From positions 5,124,065 through 5,188,064 of the forward strand of contig NZ_CP026604.1 of NCBI RefSeq assembly GCF_003063625.1: a stretch of DNA of 64,000 nucleotides, in the 5' to 3' direction. The notes under the pieces were generated by a model. It saw nothing but the letters and a program-made list of their open reading frames with translations. It was not told where the DNA came from and ran no database searches. Position numbers and translations under genes: made by a program. How positions within the stretch are numbered: the first letter of the stretch is position 1; each line of letters begins with the position of its first letter. The stretch comes from Saccharobesus litoralis (GTDB taxonomy: Bacteria > Pseudomonadota > Gammaproteobacteria > Enterobacterales > Alteromonadaceae). Positions 8,376 to 17,345 of this stretch are shown in pieces.

Positions 8376-11300
8376 TTAACCAGTAAACACGCGGGCGTTA
8401 CGGAACATACGTACCCAAGGAGAGTCTTCTTGCCACTCTTCTGGGTGCCATGAGTTAGTCACACTACGGAATACACGCTCTGGGTGTGGCATCATAGCTA
8501 ATGCACGGCCATCTGCTGAAACTACACCGGTAATACCTTCTGGTGAACCATTCGGGTTAGCAGGGTATGTTTCTGTCACTTGACCATAGTTATTTACATA
8601 ACGTAAGGCGACTGCGCCTGACTTGTTGAATGCATCGAAGTGCGCTTGGTCTTTAAATTCTGCACGACCTTCACCGTGAGAAACTGCAATACCCATGCGT
8701 GAACCCGCCATGCCGTTAAAGAATACTGAGTTAGACTCTTGTACTTCAACTAAGCTATAACGTGCTTCGAAACGCTCGGAAATATTACGCACAAAACGTG
8801 GCCAGTTTTCAGCACCTGGGATCAACTCTTTAAGGGTTGATAGCATCTGACAACCATTACACACACCTAATGAGAAGGTGTTGTCACGGTTAAAGTAAGT
8901 TTGGAACTGTTCACGAGCTTGTTCGTTGAAAAGAATTGATTTCGCCCAACCTTCACCAGCACCTAAAACGTCACCGTATGAGAAACCACCACAAGCGACT
9001 AAGCCGTGGAATTGCTCTAAGGTTAAACGACCTTCTAAGATGTCGCTCATATGTACATCGTGTGCTTCAAAACCGGCACGGTTAAATACCGCAGCCATTT
9101 CAACGTGCGAGTTAACACCTTGCTCACGTAATACTGCAACTTTCGGCAATGCGCCTTTAGCAATATATGGCGCTGCAACATCTTCGTTAATGTCGAACGT
9201 TAGCTCGGCGTGTAAACCTGGGTCTTCGCTATCAGCTTTAGCATCAAATTCTTGCTTAGCACACGTTGGGTTGTCACGTAAGCTTTGCATATGTAGTGTC
9301 GTTTCAGCCCACATTTGACGATAGGTTACGCGCGACTCTTCAAGTACCACATTGTCGTCGCCTTGAGTGATAATAATCTTGTCGTCGCTATTTAAACCAC
9401 CAAGGTTGTGCACTAAGTCAGCAATACCGTTTGCTTCAAATACGGCGGCAACGGCATCTAAATCGTCATTACTAACTTGAATAACCGCACCTAACTCTTC
9501 GTTAAACAACGCGTTAATCGCAGTATCGTCAAGCGAAGCAATATCGGCTGTAATACCGGTTTTACCGGCAAACGCCATTTCAGCTAAGGTGACGAACAAA
9601 CCACCATCTGAACGGTCGTGATAAGCCAATAGTTTTTCATCAGCGACTAAGGTTTGAATTGCATCGAAGAAACCTTTTAATGCTTGCGCATCATCAACAT
9701 CAGGCGTTACATCACCTAATTGCTTGTAAACCTGAGCTAAACAAGAACCACCTAAACGGTTTTTACCTGCGCCTAAGTCAACTAATAATAAGCTAGTCTC
9801 ACCTTTGTCAGTGCGAAGCTGCGGAGTAACCGTTTTACGTACGTCGTTAACACGACCAAATGCGGTAATCACTAGTGATAATGGTGAAGTAACGGTTTTG
9901 TCTTCACCGTTTTCATTCCATGCCGTTTTCATCGACATCGAATCTTTACCGACTGGAATAGTTAAGCCTAATGCCGGACATAACTCTTCACCCACCGCTT
10001 TAACCGCTTCGTAAAGACCTGCATCTTCACCTGGGTGACCTGCTGGACTCATCCAGTTAGCTGATAGTTTAACGCGTTTTAAATCGCCAATATCAGACGC
10101 AGCAATGTTAGTTAATGATTCAGCTACCGCTAAACGCGCTGATGCACCAAAGTTAAGTAGAGCAACCGGAGTACGCTCACCCATTGCCATAGCTTCACCA
10201 TGGTAGGTATCTAGTGCAGCAGTTGTTACGGCAACGTCTGCGACAGGCACCTGCCAAGGACCAACCATTTGGTCACGAGCTACCATACCGGTAACAGAGC
10301 GGTCACCTATGGTGATAAGGAATGTTTTTTCCGCGATAGTTGGTAAGCGTAATAAACGCTGCGCCGCATCAGCTACTGTAATGTCAGTAAAGTCAATTGC
10401 CTGACCTTCTGCTTGCGCTGATTTAACATCGCGATGCATTTTAGGTGCTTTACCTAACAATACGTCTAGTGGTAAATCGATAGGCTTGTTATCGAAGTGG
10501 CTATCGTTAAGCGTTAAGTGTAATTCTTCAGTCGCTTCACCAATGACTGCGTACTGGGCGCGTTCACGTTGACAGATCGCTTCGAATTTAGCTAAGTCTT
10601 CTTTAGAGACAGCTAATACATAACGCTCTTGCGATTCGTTACACCAGATCTCAAGTGGTGACATGCCCGGTTCATCGTTTGGTACATCACGTAACTCAAA
10701 CTTACCACCACGACCACCGTCGTTAACAAGCTCTGGCATGGCATTTGATAAACCGCCAGCACCCACATCGTGGATAAAGGCGATTGGGTTTGCATCACCT
10801 AGCTGCCAACATTTGTCGATAACTTCCTGACAACGACGTTCCATTTCTGGGTTTTCTCGTTGTACTGAAGCAAAATCTAAATCTTCTGACGATTGACCTG
10901 ATGCCATTGATGAAGCTGCACCGCCACCAAGACCAATGTTCATGGCTGGGCCACCTAATACGATTAAGTGGGCACCAACTGGGATTTCACCTTTTTGCGT
11001 ATGCTCAGGGCGAATATTACCCATACCACCAGCCAGCATAATTGGCTTGTGGTAACCACGCACTTCTTCACCTGCGTGGCTATTAACTTTTTCTTCGTAA
11101 GTACGGAAGTAACCCGTAAGCGCAGGACGACCAAATTCATTGTTAAATGCCGCGCCACCTAATGGGCCTTCAAGCATAATATCTAATGGTGTAACGATAC
11201 GGTCTGGCTTACCAAAGTCTGTTTCCCAAGGTTGTTCAAAACCTGGTATTTTAAGGTTAGAAACCGTAAAACCAACTAAACCGGCTTTTGGCTTAGAACC

Positions 11301-12272
11301 ACGACCAGTAGCACCTTCGTCTCGAATTTCACCACCTGAACCTGTCGCTGCACCAGGGAAAGGCGAAATCGCAGTTGGGTGGTTATGCGTTTCGACTTTC
11401 ATCAGAATGTCGATTTGCTCAAAGTTGTAATCGTAAACACCAGTTTCAGGGTTCGGAAAGAAACGACCGGCTTCACTACCATGCATAACCGCAGCATTAT
11501 CTTTGTATGCCGATGTTACAAAGTCAGGCGTGGTTTCCATGGTGTTTTTAATCATTTTGAACAATGACTTAGGCTGTTTCTCGCCATCAATTGTCCAATC
11601 TGCATTAAAGATCTTATGACGACAATGCTCTGAGTTAGCTTGTGCGAACATGCAAAGTTCGATGTCGTTCGGGTTACGACCTAACTTGGTAAAGTTTTCG
11701 ACCAAGTAATCAATTTCATCGTCGGCTAACGCAAAGCCCATTTTGACATTGGCTTCGGCTAGTGCATCGCGACCGCCTTCAAGAATATCAACGCTGCTAA
11801 ATTCAGCAGGTTCTGCTGCAGCAAATAACGCTTGTGCTTGCGCCGTGTCAACAAAAATCACTTCCATCATGCGGTCGTGAATTAAACCTTTAAACGTTGC
11901 TAACTGGTCTGCTGTTAAGTCGCTTGAGGTTTCAATGTAGTAAGCAATACCGCGCTCAACACGTTTAACTTTGTCTAGGCCGCAGTTTTTAGCAATATTA
12001 GTTGCTTTAGATGACCAAGGAGAAATAGTTCCCGGACGCGGTGTGACTAGCAACAACTGACCAACAGGCTCATGTTCTTGAATAGTTGGGCCGTAAGTTA
12101 GCAATTTATCTAATTTTGCTTGTTCGTCAGCAGAAAGAGCAGCCGAAACATTAGCAAAATGCATAAATTCTGCGTAAATGCTTGTTACAGGAAGACTTTG
12201 TTCCTGACAGCTGGCTAGGAGTTTATTGATACGAAATTCAGAAAGTGCTGGGGCACCACGAAGGATTTCCAT
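8376..12272 (-). CDS. purL: Phosphoribosylformylglycinamidine synthase, large single-chain type
   Basis: PurL makes formylglycinamidine ribonucleotide from FGAR, glutamine and ATP in purine synthesis. The roughly 1298-aa length fits the fused proteobacterial form. It has the N-terminal domain ([19 protein letters not shown]), two AIRS-like ATP-binding halves ([40 protein letters not shown]), and a C-terminal glutaminase with the nucleophile in GVCNGCQM and a downstream HGEGR and PHPERVFR. I choose the ATG at 12272 over the GTG at 12284 because AGGTGA sits 8 nt upstream and the family starts MEILRG. Divergent from mltF, as in Escherichia coli. Confidence 0.98.
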   Translation of the reverse strand: MEILRGAPALSEFRINKLLASCQEQSLPVTSIYAEFMHFANVSAALSADEQAKLDKLLTYGPTIQEHEPVGQLLLVTPRPGTISPWSSKATNIAKNCGLDKVKRVERGIAYYIETSSDLTADQLATFKGLIHDRMMEVIFVDTAQAQALFAAAEPAEFSSVDILEGGRDALAEANVKMGFALADDEIDYLVENFTKLGRNPNDIELCMFAQANSEHCRHKIFNADWTIDGEKQPKSLFKMIKNTMETTPDFVTSAYKDNAAVMHGSEAGRFFPNPETGVYDYNFEQIDILMKVETHNHPTAISPFPGAATGSGGEIRDEGATGRGSKPKAGLVGFTVSNLKIPGFEQPWETDFGKPDRIVTPLDIMLEGPLGGAAFNNEFGRPALTGYFRTYEEKVNSHAGEEVRGYHKPIMLAGGMGNIRPEHTQKGEIPVGAHLIVLGGPAMNIGLGGGAASSMASGQSSEDLDFASVQRENPEMERRCQEVIDKCWQLGDANPIAFIHDVGAGGLSNAMPELVNDGGRGGKFELRDVPNDEPGMSPLEIWCNESQERYVLAVSKEDLAKFEAICQRERAQYAVIGEATEELHLTLNDSHFDNKPIDLPLDVLLGKAPKMHRDVKSAQAEGQAIDFTDITVADAAQRLLRLPTIAEKTFLITIGDRSVTGMVARDQMVGPWQVPVADVAVTTAALDTYHGEAMAMGERTPVALLNFGASARLAVAESLTNIAASDIGDLKRVKLSANWMSPAGHPGEDAGLYEAVKAVGEELCPALGLTIPVGKDSMSMKTAWNENGEDKTVTSPLSLVITAFGRVNDVRKTVTPQLRTDKGETSLLLVDLGAGKNRLGGSCLAQVYKQLGDVTPDVDDAQALKGFFDAIQTLVADEKLLAYHDRSDGGLFVTLAEMAFAGKTGITADIASLDDTAINALFNEELGAVIQVSNDDLDAVAAVFEANGIADLVHNLGGLNSDDKIIITQGDDNVVLEESRVTYRQMWAETTLHMQSLRDNPTCAKQEFDAKADSEDPGLHAELTFDINEDVAAPYIAKGALPKVAVLREQGVNSHVEMAAVFNRAGFEAHDVHMSDILEGRLTLEQFHGLVACGGFSYGDVLGAGEGWAKSILFNEQAREQFQTYFNRDNTFSLGVCNGCQMLSTLKELIPGAENWPRFVRNISERFEARYSLVEVQESNSVFFNGMAGSRMGIAVSHGEGRAEFKDQAHFDAFNKSGAVALRYVNNYGQVTETYPANPNGSPEGITGVVSADGRALAMMPHPERVFRSVTNSWHPEEWQEDSPWVRMFRNARVFTG

Positions 12273-12623
12273 AAACAGAATCACCTAAAGAGATAGTAAT
12301 AAGTTTAAAACCCAAATAGTTGTTCACTATATGGTCAACATGCACTAAAAAATGAGTATAGTCAGATCAGAAAGCACATGCTGGAAAATAAGGTGGCGTA
12401 GTATAGTAAAAATTCTGTTGTTTTTAAAATAAACAGTAAAATGCTGTTAGACCATTTTTGACAGTTAAGTGCCATAAAATCATGAAGTGGCGATTTTTGG
12501 GGAATATTAGCCTTAGATCTCCGTCAATCGTCACTAAGCAATTGACCTAGTGTCAGCCCATCAGCTACTCTTTCGCCTTACACAAATTAACAAAACCACA
12601 ACACGAGTGCACAACCAGTTTTT
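12273..12623. promoter_or_regulatory. Divergent purL-mltF intergenic region
   Basis: About 350 bp of AT-rich DNA must hold the promoters of both divergent genes. I looked for a PurR-type palindrome and did not find a convincing one. No small gene or RNA structure is apparent. Confidence 0.5.
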
Positions 12624-14123
12624 ATGATGTTTTTTTTGAATGCTTACAATCGGATTTTATCAAGTACCCCGCATTCAAAAAATGTATCGTCGACTTGTGT
12701 ACAGATCTTCTGTTTACTGAGTTGCCTGTTTTTTATTGGCTGTAAACCCGACCCTGCACCTGAGCTTAATCACGCCGAGCAAATTCAACAACGCGCAAAA
12801 ATTCGCATTGGTACTTTATATGGTCAAACGACTTATCATTTAGCTAAGGACGGGCCAATCGGTTTTGAATATGAACTGATGTCAGGCTTTGCCGACTTTA
12901 TCAATGTTGATCTGGAAATTGTACCGGTTTTTAATTTAAGCGAATTATACCCGCGCCTTGCACGTAATGAGATAGACTTTATCGCGTCTAATGTCGCAAT
13001 AACGCCTGAGCGACAAAAACGATATCGATTTGCACCGCCATACAAAACGGTTACCCCCAAGCTAATTTACAAACAAGGCGACACTCAACCTAATACGCTT
13101 AACGAATTACAAGGCACGTTAGTCGTTACCGAAGACAGCAGTCATGCTGAATGGTTACAAGCCAATCAATCACGATTTCCTAACTTAGATTGGCGCAGTA
13201 CCGCGGATCAAGATGCCGAAGAGTTAATGCAAGCCGTTTTAAACGACGAAATTGCCTATACCATAGTTGACTCCAATCAAATTGCCATCAACCGTCGTGT
13301 TTACCCTGAATTGAGTATCGGCTTTAATGTACGGCAAGCAGAACAAATAGCTTGGGTATTTAATCGCTCGCAAGATGATTCGTTATACGCCTTATTTATT
13401 GAATACTTTGGCAAAATAAATCAAGACGGAAGCTTAGCTTTATTAGAAGAAAAGTATTACGGCCATGTACGCGAATTTAATTACGTCGACACCCGCAAAT
13501 TTTTAGAGCGAGTGGAAACAACATTGCCACAATACAAACCTTGGTTTGAACAATACGGCAAGCAATTTGGTTTAGATTGGCGTTTACTCGCCGCCTTAAG
13601 TTACCAAGAAAGTCACTGGAACCCAAAAGCCAAATCGCCAACAGGCGTACGCGGTATGATGATGTTAACTCTGCCCACCGCCAAAGATGTCGGTATAAAA
13701 AATCGACTCAATGCAGAAGCGAGCATAAAAGGCGGTGCTAAGTACTTGGCCAGTCTTAAATCGCGTATACCAGCCCGAATACAAGATCCTGACCGACTCT
13801 GGTTTGCATTAGCCGCCTACAATATTGGCTTAGGTCATTTAGAAGATGCTCGCGTGCTAACTCAACGGGATGGTGGCCATCCAGATAAATGGGTTGAGGT
13901 AAGAGAACGCCTGCCTTGGCTACGCATGAAGCGTTATTATAAAACCGTTAAATATGGTTTTGCGCGTGGTAACGAAGCGGTGACTTATGTCGGTAATATT
14001 CGTCGCTACTATGACTCTTTAGTCTGGCTAGATAATCTAGCAGTTAAACCTGCCATTGAGCCCAATATTGACAATAAAAACTCAATCAAACCTGAGTTTG
14101 ATCAACTCATCATTGCTGAATAA
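12624..14123 (+). CDS. mltF: Membrane-bound lytic murein transglycosylase F
   Basis: The 499-aa product is a lipoprotein (lipobox FIGC, lipidated Cys40) that cleaves peptidoglycan with formation of anhydromuramic ends. Residues about 60-270 form a type 3 solute-binding domain (KIRIGTLYGQTTYH, GFEYELMSGFADF). Residues about 310-460 are the SLT catalytic domain, with catalytic Glu329 in LSYQESHWNP followed by GVRGMMMLT and AAYNIGLGH. Position next to purL and near tadA matches the conserved gammaproteobacterial order. The N-terminal 20 residues before the hydrophobic stretch are longer than usual, so a later start is possible. Confidence 0.95.
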   Translation: MMFFLNAYNRILSSTPHSKNVSSTCVQIFCLLSCLFFIGCKPDPAPELNHAEQIQQRAKIRIGTLYGQTTYHLAKDGPIGFEYELMSGFADFINVDLEIVPVFNLSELYPRLARNEIDFIASNVAITPERQKRYRFAPPYKTVTPKLIYKQGDTQPNTLNELQGTLVVTEDSSHAEWLQANQSRFPNLDWRSTADQDAEELMQAVLNDEIAYTIVDSNQIAINRRVYPELSIGFNVRQAEQIAWVFNRSQDDSLYALFIEYFGKINQDGSLALLEEKYYGHVREFNYVDTRKFLERVETTLPQYKPWFEQYGKQFGLDWRLLAALSYQESHWNPKAKSPTGVRGMMMLTLPTAKDVGIKNRLNAEASIKGGAKYLASLKSRIPARIQDPDRLWFALAAYNIGLGHLEDARVLTQRDGGHPDKWVEVRERLPWLRMKRYYKTVKYGFARGNEAVTYVGNIRRYYDSLVWLDNLAVKPAIEPNIDNKNSIKPEFDQLIIAE

Positions 14124-14310
14124 CCCGTTAAAATTAAGTTACAGCCTTATTTCTTGCGGTCATCTATCGAATAAATTTGGCAATAAATCGGAATAGGAGT
14201 TGAAAAAACAACCGCAACGGTGATATTTTGAACGGACGGCCTGTTATAAAATAAGCAAAATCAATCGCCTTTTGTAATCATGCTGTAACAAATGATCGAT
14301 TTAATTCGAT

Positions 14311-14340
14311 ATGCGTTTTATATGGTTAAGTAAAACGTAT
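14311..14340 (+). promoter_or_regulatory. Inverted repeat in the 5' region of the 41-aa gene
   Basis: ATGCGTTTTA and TAAAACGTAT form a near-perfect 10-bp inverted repeat with a 10-nt loop, ending 20 nt before the ATG and 11 nt before the AGGAG ribosome site. It could be an operator or a leader hairpin; nothing distinguishes the two. Confidence 0.4.
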
Positions 14341-14360
14341 CAAACAAAAAAGGAGTAACT

Positions 14361-14486
14361 ATGATTAAACGTAGTATGAAAACAACTAACCAACGTAAGC
14401 GTTTGTTGAAAAAGGCTCATTCGAAAGTCGTATGGCGTCGCATCAACTTTGCTAACAAGCAAATGCATGAGTTGGCTGAAGCGTAA
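14361..14486 (+). CDS. Very small basic protein (41 aa)
   Basis: An ATG at 14361 follows a perfect AGGAG (spacing 6) and opens a 41-codon frame ending TAA at 14486. The product begins MIKRSMKTTNQRKR, is strongly basic (KRLLKKAHSKVVWRR) and ends QMHELAEA. Good initiation signal, consistent codon use and isolated position between mltF and tadA support a real gene. I do not recognise it. High K/R content suggests nucleic-acid or ribosome contact, which is only an inference from composition. Confidence 0.6.
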   Translation: MIKRSMKTTNQRKRLLKKAHSKVVWRRINFANKQMHELAEA

Positions 14487-14589
14487 GCTTTTTTGCCGAC
14501 TCATCATTTACCCTTCCCTGTATTATTCAACTTATCAAAAATTCACTTTCCAAAATCAATAACCTTTATAAACACAAGTAAATGCCCAG

Positions 14590-15105
14590 CTAGCCGTTGG
14601 CTTGTAAAGCTTTTTGCTCTTTCTTTAATGCTTTAATTTCTTTACGTCTGCGCTTGAAAAATGCAGATAACTTGTCGCCACATTCTTGGGCCAGCACCCC
14701 TGAAGTCACATCTATTTGATGGTTAAGTTGTGGATGTTGCACCAAATCCATTATCGAACCACAGCATCCTGTTTTTGCATCACTGGCACCATAAACTAAA
14801 CGTTTTATCCGGCTATGCACCAATAAACCTGCACACATAGGACAAGGTTCCAACGTGACATACAAGGTGCAGTCCACTAAGCGGTAATTATTTACCACTT
14901 GCCCTGCTTGGCGTATCGCTATCATTTCTGCATGAGCAGATGGATCATTTAAGGTTATCGATTGGTTGTAACCCGTGGCTATTACTTCATCGTTACAGAC
15001 AACGATAGCACCAACGGGTATTTCATTTATTTGCTCAGCTTTATCTGCTTCTTGCAGTGCGAGTTGCATCCAATATGCATCACTTTTAGGGGTTGTCGAG
15101 TTCAA
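14590..15105 (-). CDS. tadA: tRNA-specific adenosine deaminase
   Basis: TadA converts the wobble adenosine of tRNA-Arg(ACG) to inosine. The 171-aa product has the cytidine-deaminase zinc motif: H58 and E60 (SAHAEM), then PCPMC with C88 and C91. It also has the family segments EIPVGAIVV and RLVYGASDAKTGCCGS. The C-terminal tail is K/R-rich. The gene lies downstream of mltF on the opposite strand, in keeping with the conserved purL-mltF-tadA neighbourhood. Confidence 0.96.
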   Translation of the reverse strand: MNSTTPKSDAYWMQLALQEADKAEQINEIPVGAIVVCNDEVIATGYNQSITLNDPSAHAEMIAIRQAGQVVNNYRLVDCTLYVTLEPCPMCAGLLVHSRIKRLVYGASDAKTGCCGSIMDLVQHPQLNHQIDVTSGVLAQECGDKLSAFFKRRRKEIKALKKEQKALQANG

Positions 15106-15229
15106 AGGCTTAACTCTTTGGTTAATCTACAGCAATTTTACCTACGACCTTTAAGGAATAGAAGTAATAGCCGCATATTCCTGATAAACTGCGCGCAATC
15201 AACATGTATCAATAAAGGTCAATTCGAAC

Positions 15230-15655
15230 ATGAAAGTATGTGGCGTTGAATTTAAAGCCAATGACGCGGTAATTAGCGTAGTAGAAGACAACCAAGGTAT
15301 GTTTAACTTACCTGAAGTTCGTGTTAGTCGTGTGGCATTAGACAGTGCTGAAGATGGCGAAGCCTTGCAGAAATTCCAATTTACCTTTGCCAAACTTATG
15401 CAAGATTACCATATTGAAAATGTGGTAATCAAAGCTCGCCCGATGAAAGGAAAATTTTCTGGTAGTGCGGTTAGCTTTAAAATGGAAGCCGCTATTCAAC
15501 TAATTGAAAATCTGAATATTGAATTGATGGCATCAAATGAAATAAAAGCCGTAATGAAGAAAAATCCACTACCCATTGATTTTAAAGAAACTGGATTGAA
15601 AGTATTTCAGGAAGGGGCTTTTACAGTCGCGTATGCTTATTTAATGCAGAAATAA
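15230..15655 (+). CDS. DUF3010 family protein
   Basis: The 141-aa product matches the DUF3010 family in length and in its start (MKVCGVEFKANDAVISVV). It has a predicted alternating beta/alpha fold reminiscent of the RNase H-like superfamily (VVIKARPMKGKFSGSAVSFK). Function is not established. It is a single gene divergent from tadA; its 3' end faces the MerC-like gene across a shared hairpin. Confidence 0.8.
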   Translation: MKVCGVEFKANDAVISVVEDNQGMFNLPEVRVSRVALDSAEDGEALQKFQFTFAKLMQDYHIENVVIKARPMKGKFSGSAVSFKMEAAIQLIENLNIELMASNEIKAVMKKNPLPIDFKETGLKVFQEGAFTVAYAYLMQK

Positions 15656-15668
15656 TGCTTGTTCTTGT

Positions 15669-15695
15669 AATGGTCTCTTAACTTAAGAGACCATT
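15669..15695. terminator. Hairpin between convergent DUF3010 and MerC-like genes
   Basis: AATGGTCTCTTAA and TTAAGAGACCATT form a 13-nt perfect inverted repeat with one central base. It lies between two converging genes and could stop transcription from both sides, though neither flank has a strong T-run. Confidence 0.55.
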
Positions 15696-15710
15696 GTCAT
15701 TCTCAACTTA

Positions 15711-16100
15711 TTAAGCTTCGCAGCTTTTACAAGACTTACACAGGCGCATATTCATGACATGCGCAAAAATAATCAAGCCAGCTCCAATTAACAGCACAAT
15801 AGTTTGTAGCTCCTCACCTAAAAAATCTCGAGAAACATACAAAACAATACCTAATGCTAATGCATAAAGCGGGTAAAGCTTTTTATGATAGCGATGAAAG
15901 CCGGTAAACAAAGCTATCGCGCCAGCAGCCAACGTTAAAACAAGGATAAGATGCTCAAAACCATGGCCAGCTAAGAAACCAAGCCCGACCAATGGCAATA
16001 CAGGCAGTAACACGGGTAAGAAAATACAATGCAAAGCACACAAAGAAGTGACAACAATGCCCAACTTATCAACCAAATTGCCTTTATTTAAATCTCGCAC
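15711..16100 (-). CDS. MerC-domain inner membrane protein, probably Zur-controlled
   Basis: The product has the MerC pattern: an N-terminal DKLGIVVTSLCALHC with a Cys pair facing the first helix, then four membrane helices (PVLLPVLPLVGLGFL; LILVLTLAAGAIALF; LYPLYALALGIVLYV; IVLLIGAGLIIFA). The C-terminal tail is Cys-rich (RLCKSCKSCEA). MerC proteins are small metal transporters, first known for Hg(II). The open frame extends up to 16193, but that would cover a Zur-type operator. I place the start at the GTG at 16100, which has AGGTAG 8 nt upstream and yields 129 aa. Zinc rather than mercury is the likely substrate signal, inferred from the operator only. Confidence 0.75.
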   Translation of the reverse strand: MRDLNKGNLVDKLGIVVTSLCALHCIFLPVLLPVLPLVGLGFLAGHGFEHLILVLTLAAGAIALFTGFHRYHKKLYPLYALALGIVLYVSRDFLGEELQTIVLLIGAGLIIFAHVMNMRLCKSCKSCEA

Positions 16101-16156
16101 AAGATACACTACCTGTAAAAAATGGGCGGCAACTTTACCACACCCAACTCGGATTT

Positions 16157-16178
16157 GAAATGTTATTCTATAACATCT
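16157..16178 (-). promoter_or_regulatory. Zur-type operator upstream of the MerC-like gene
   Basis: The stretch reads GAAATGTTAT, then TC, then TATAACATCT: a near-perfect match to the gammaproteobacterial Zur consensus (GAAATGTTATANTATAACATTTC). It is centred about 67 nt upstream of the chosen GTG start and overlaps a plausible minus-strand promoter (TTGTTA, about 17 nt, TGTTAT). Zur would repress when zinc is plentiful. Confidence 0.7.
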
Positions 16179-16352
16179 GTTACTATATAGCATAACAAAA
16201 ACGGGTTATTTTTTGACTTAGATCTTGTTTACAAGTCTTATCCGTTTCACCTACTTATAGCTTTTACATTGATAACTATAGTTTTTTGTTGTTGTCGAGC
16301 CTATGCTTCGGCCTATATGCTTAGTTGATTGTGTTCTTCACATTGAATATGC

Positions 16353-17123
16353 ATGTCGTTTGTAAAACAACTTTTATCCAGTGTCGGCATTGGTGCAGCC
16401 AAAGTCGATACTATATTGCTCAACAGCCGCTATGCTCCGGGCGATACTATTAACGCTACGGTATTAATTAAAGGTGGCAAAAATACGCAAGCTATCGACG
16501 CTATTTATTTTAGTGTGCACTGCACATACGATGAAGAAGACGACGATGGTAATATAGTTGAGCGTGTCTGTACCTTAGATAAAACTCAAATAGGCGAGCA
16601 TTTTTCAATAGCGCCAGGCCAAGAGCAAGAATTCCAAGTACAACTTAAACTGCCTTATAACACGCCATTAACTGGTGGTAATAGCCAAGTGTGGATAGCA
16701 ACTGGGTTAGACATTCGCTTCGCCTTAGATCCCAAAGATAAAGACAGAATTGAAGTTGTGCCCAATAATCTCATTGGCAATCTGTTTGACGCCTTTGCTG
16801 AATTAGGCTTAGAACCTATTACCGCTCATTCAATCAAAACTCGTTGTCCGCTACGCAGTGGTTTACCTTTTGCGCAAATATTTTCTTTTAAAGCCACAAG
16901 TGGTAAATATCGCAGCCGGTTAGACGAAGTAGAACTTATTTTTACCTGTTACGAAGAGCATCTGGATGCATTCATTGAGCTGGAAACAAAAACACACGGC
17001 GTATCGGGTTGGCTTGCTGACAAATTAGATTTAAATGAAAGCAAAACCAAATTATGTATCACCCGCGACGATATAGAAAACTTACCTATGTTACTCAATG
17101 ATTTTATTGCTAGTTCTTTGTAG
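16353..17123 (+). CDS. Spo0M / sporulation-control-like arrestin-fold protein
   Basis: The 256-aa product opens MSFVKQLLSSVGIGAAKVDT, the signature start of the Spo0M (SpoOM) family, and continues with the beta-rich arrestin-like domain (YAPGDTINATVLIKGG, FQVQLKLPYNTPLTGGNSQV). In non-sporulating bacteria its role is unknown. The last 60 residues carry the less conserved C-terminal domain. It stands alone; a MITE-like element follows 11 bp after the stop. Confidence 0.85.
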   Translation: MSFVKQLLSSVGIGAAKVDTILLNSRYAPGDTINATVLIKGGKNTQAIDAIYFSVHCTYDEEDDDGNIVERVCTLDKTQIGEHFSIAPGQEQEFQVQLKLPYNTPLTGGNSQVWIATGLDIRFALDPKDKDRIEVVPNNLIGNLFDAFAELGLEPITAHSIKTRCPLRSGLPFAQIFSFKATSGKYRSRLDEVELIFTCYEEHLDAFIELETKTHGVSGWLADKLDLNESKTKLCITRDDIENLPMLLNDFIASSL

Positions 17124-17133
17124 TTTTAAAATA

Positions 17134-17309
17134 TATAGTCAAAGCGATCGGGTTTTAGGGGAAGCTGTCAAGCGGCAAGACCCCATGAGCATATGCTTTA
17201 TTATGTGATTGGGGCTGCCTAAAGGGATTTAGGTAGTAGGACGACGCAGGAGCCAAAGTCGAGAGTAAGCGCTGACAATGAACCATAAAATCTGAGCGAG
17301 AAGACTATA
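17134..17309 (+). repeat. MITE-like element, copy 1 (176 bp)
   Basis: The element begins TATAGTC and ends GACTATA, an exact 7-bp terminal inverted repeat that continues imperfectly. Inside are GGTTTTAGGGGAAG, a structured core around AGACCCCATGAGCATATGCT with the answering GTGATTGGGG, and CGCTGACAATGAACCATAAA. The same order recurs at 27074-27202. Copy 1 has about 47 extra bases after GATTGGGGC. No coding capacity. It lies between the Spo0M gene and tmcA. Confidence 0.75.
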
Positions 17310-17345
17310 CGCACCTAAAAACATTCAGAATATCTATTAGCCTAA

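Noticed and set aside
12273..12623. PurR operator before purL
   Set aside because: No palindrome close to the PurR consensus was found in the divergent region.
15711..16193. Longer MerC frame starting at 16193
   Set aside because: It would translate through the Zur-type operator and promoter; the GTG at 16100 has a suitable ribosome site.
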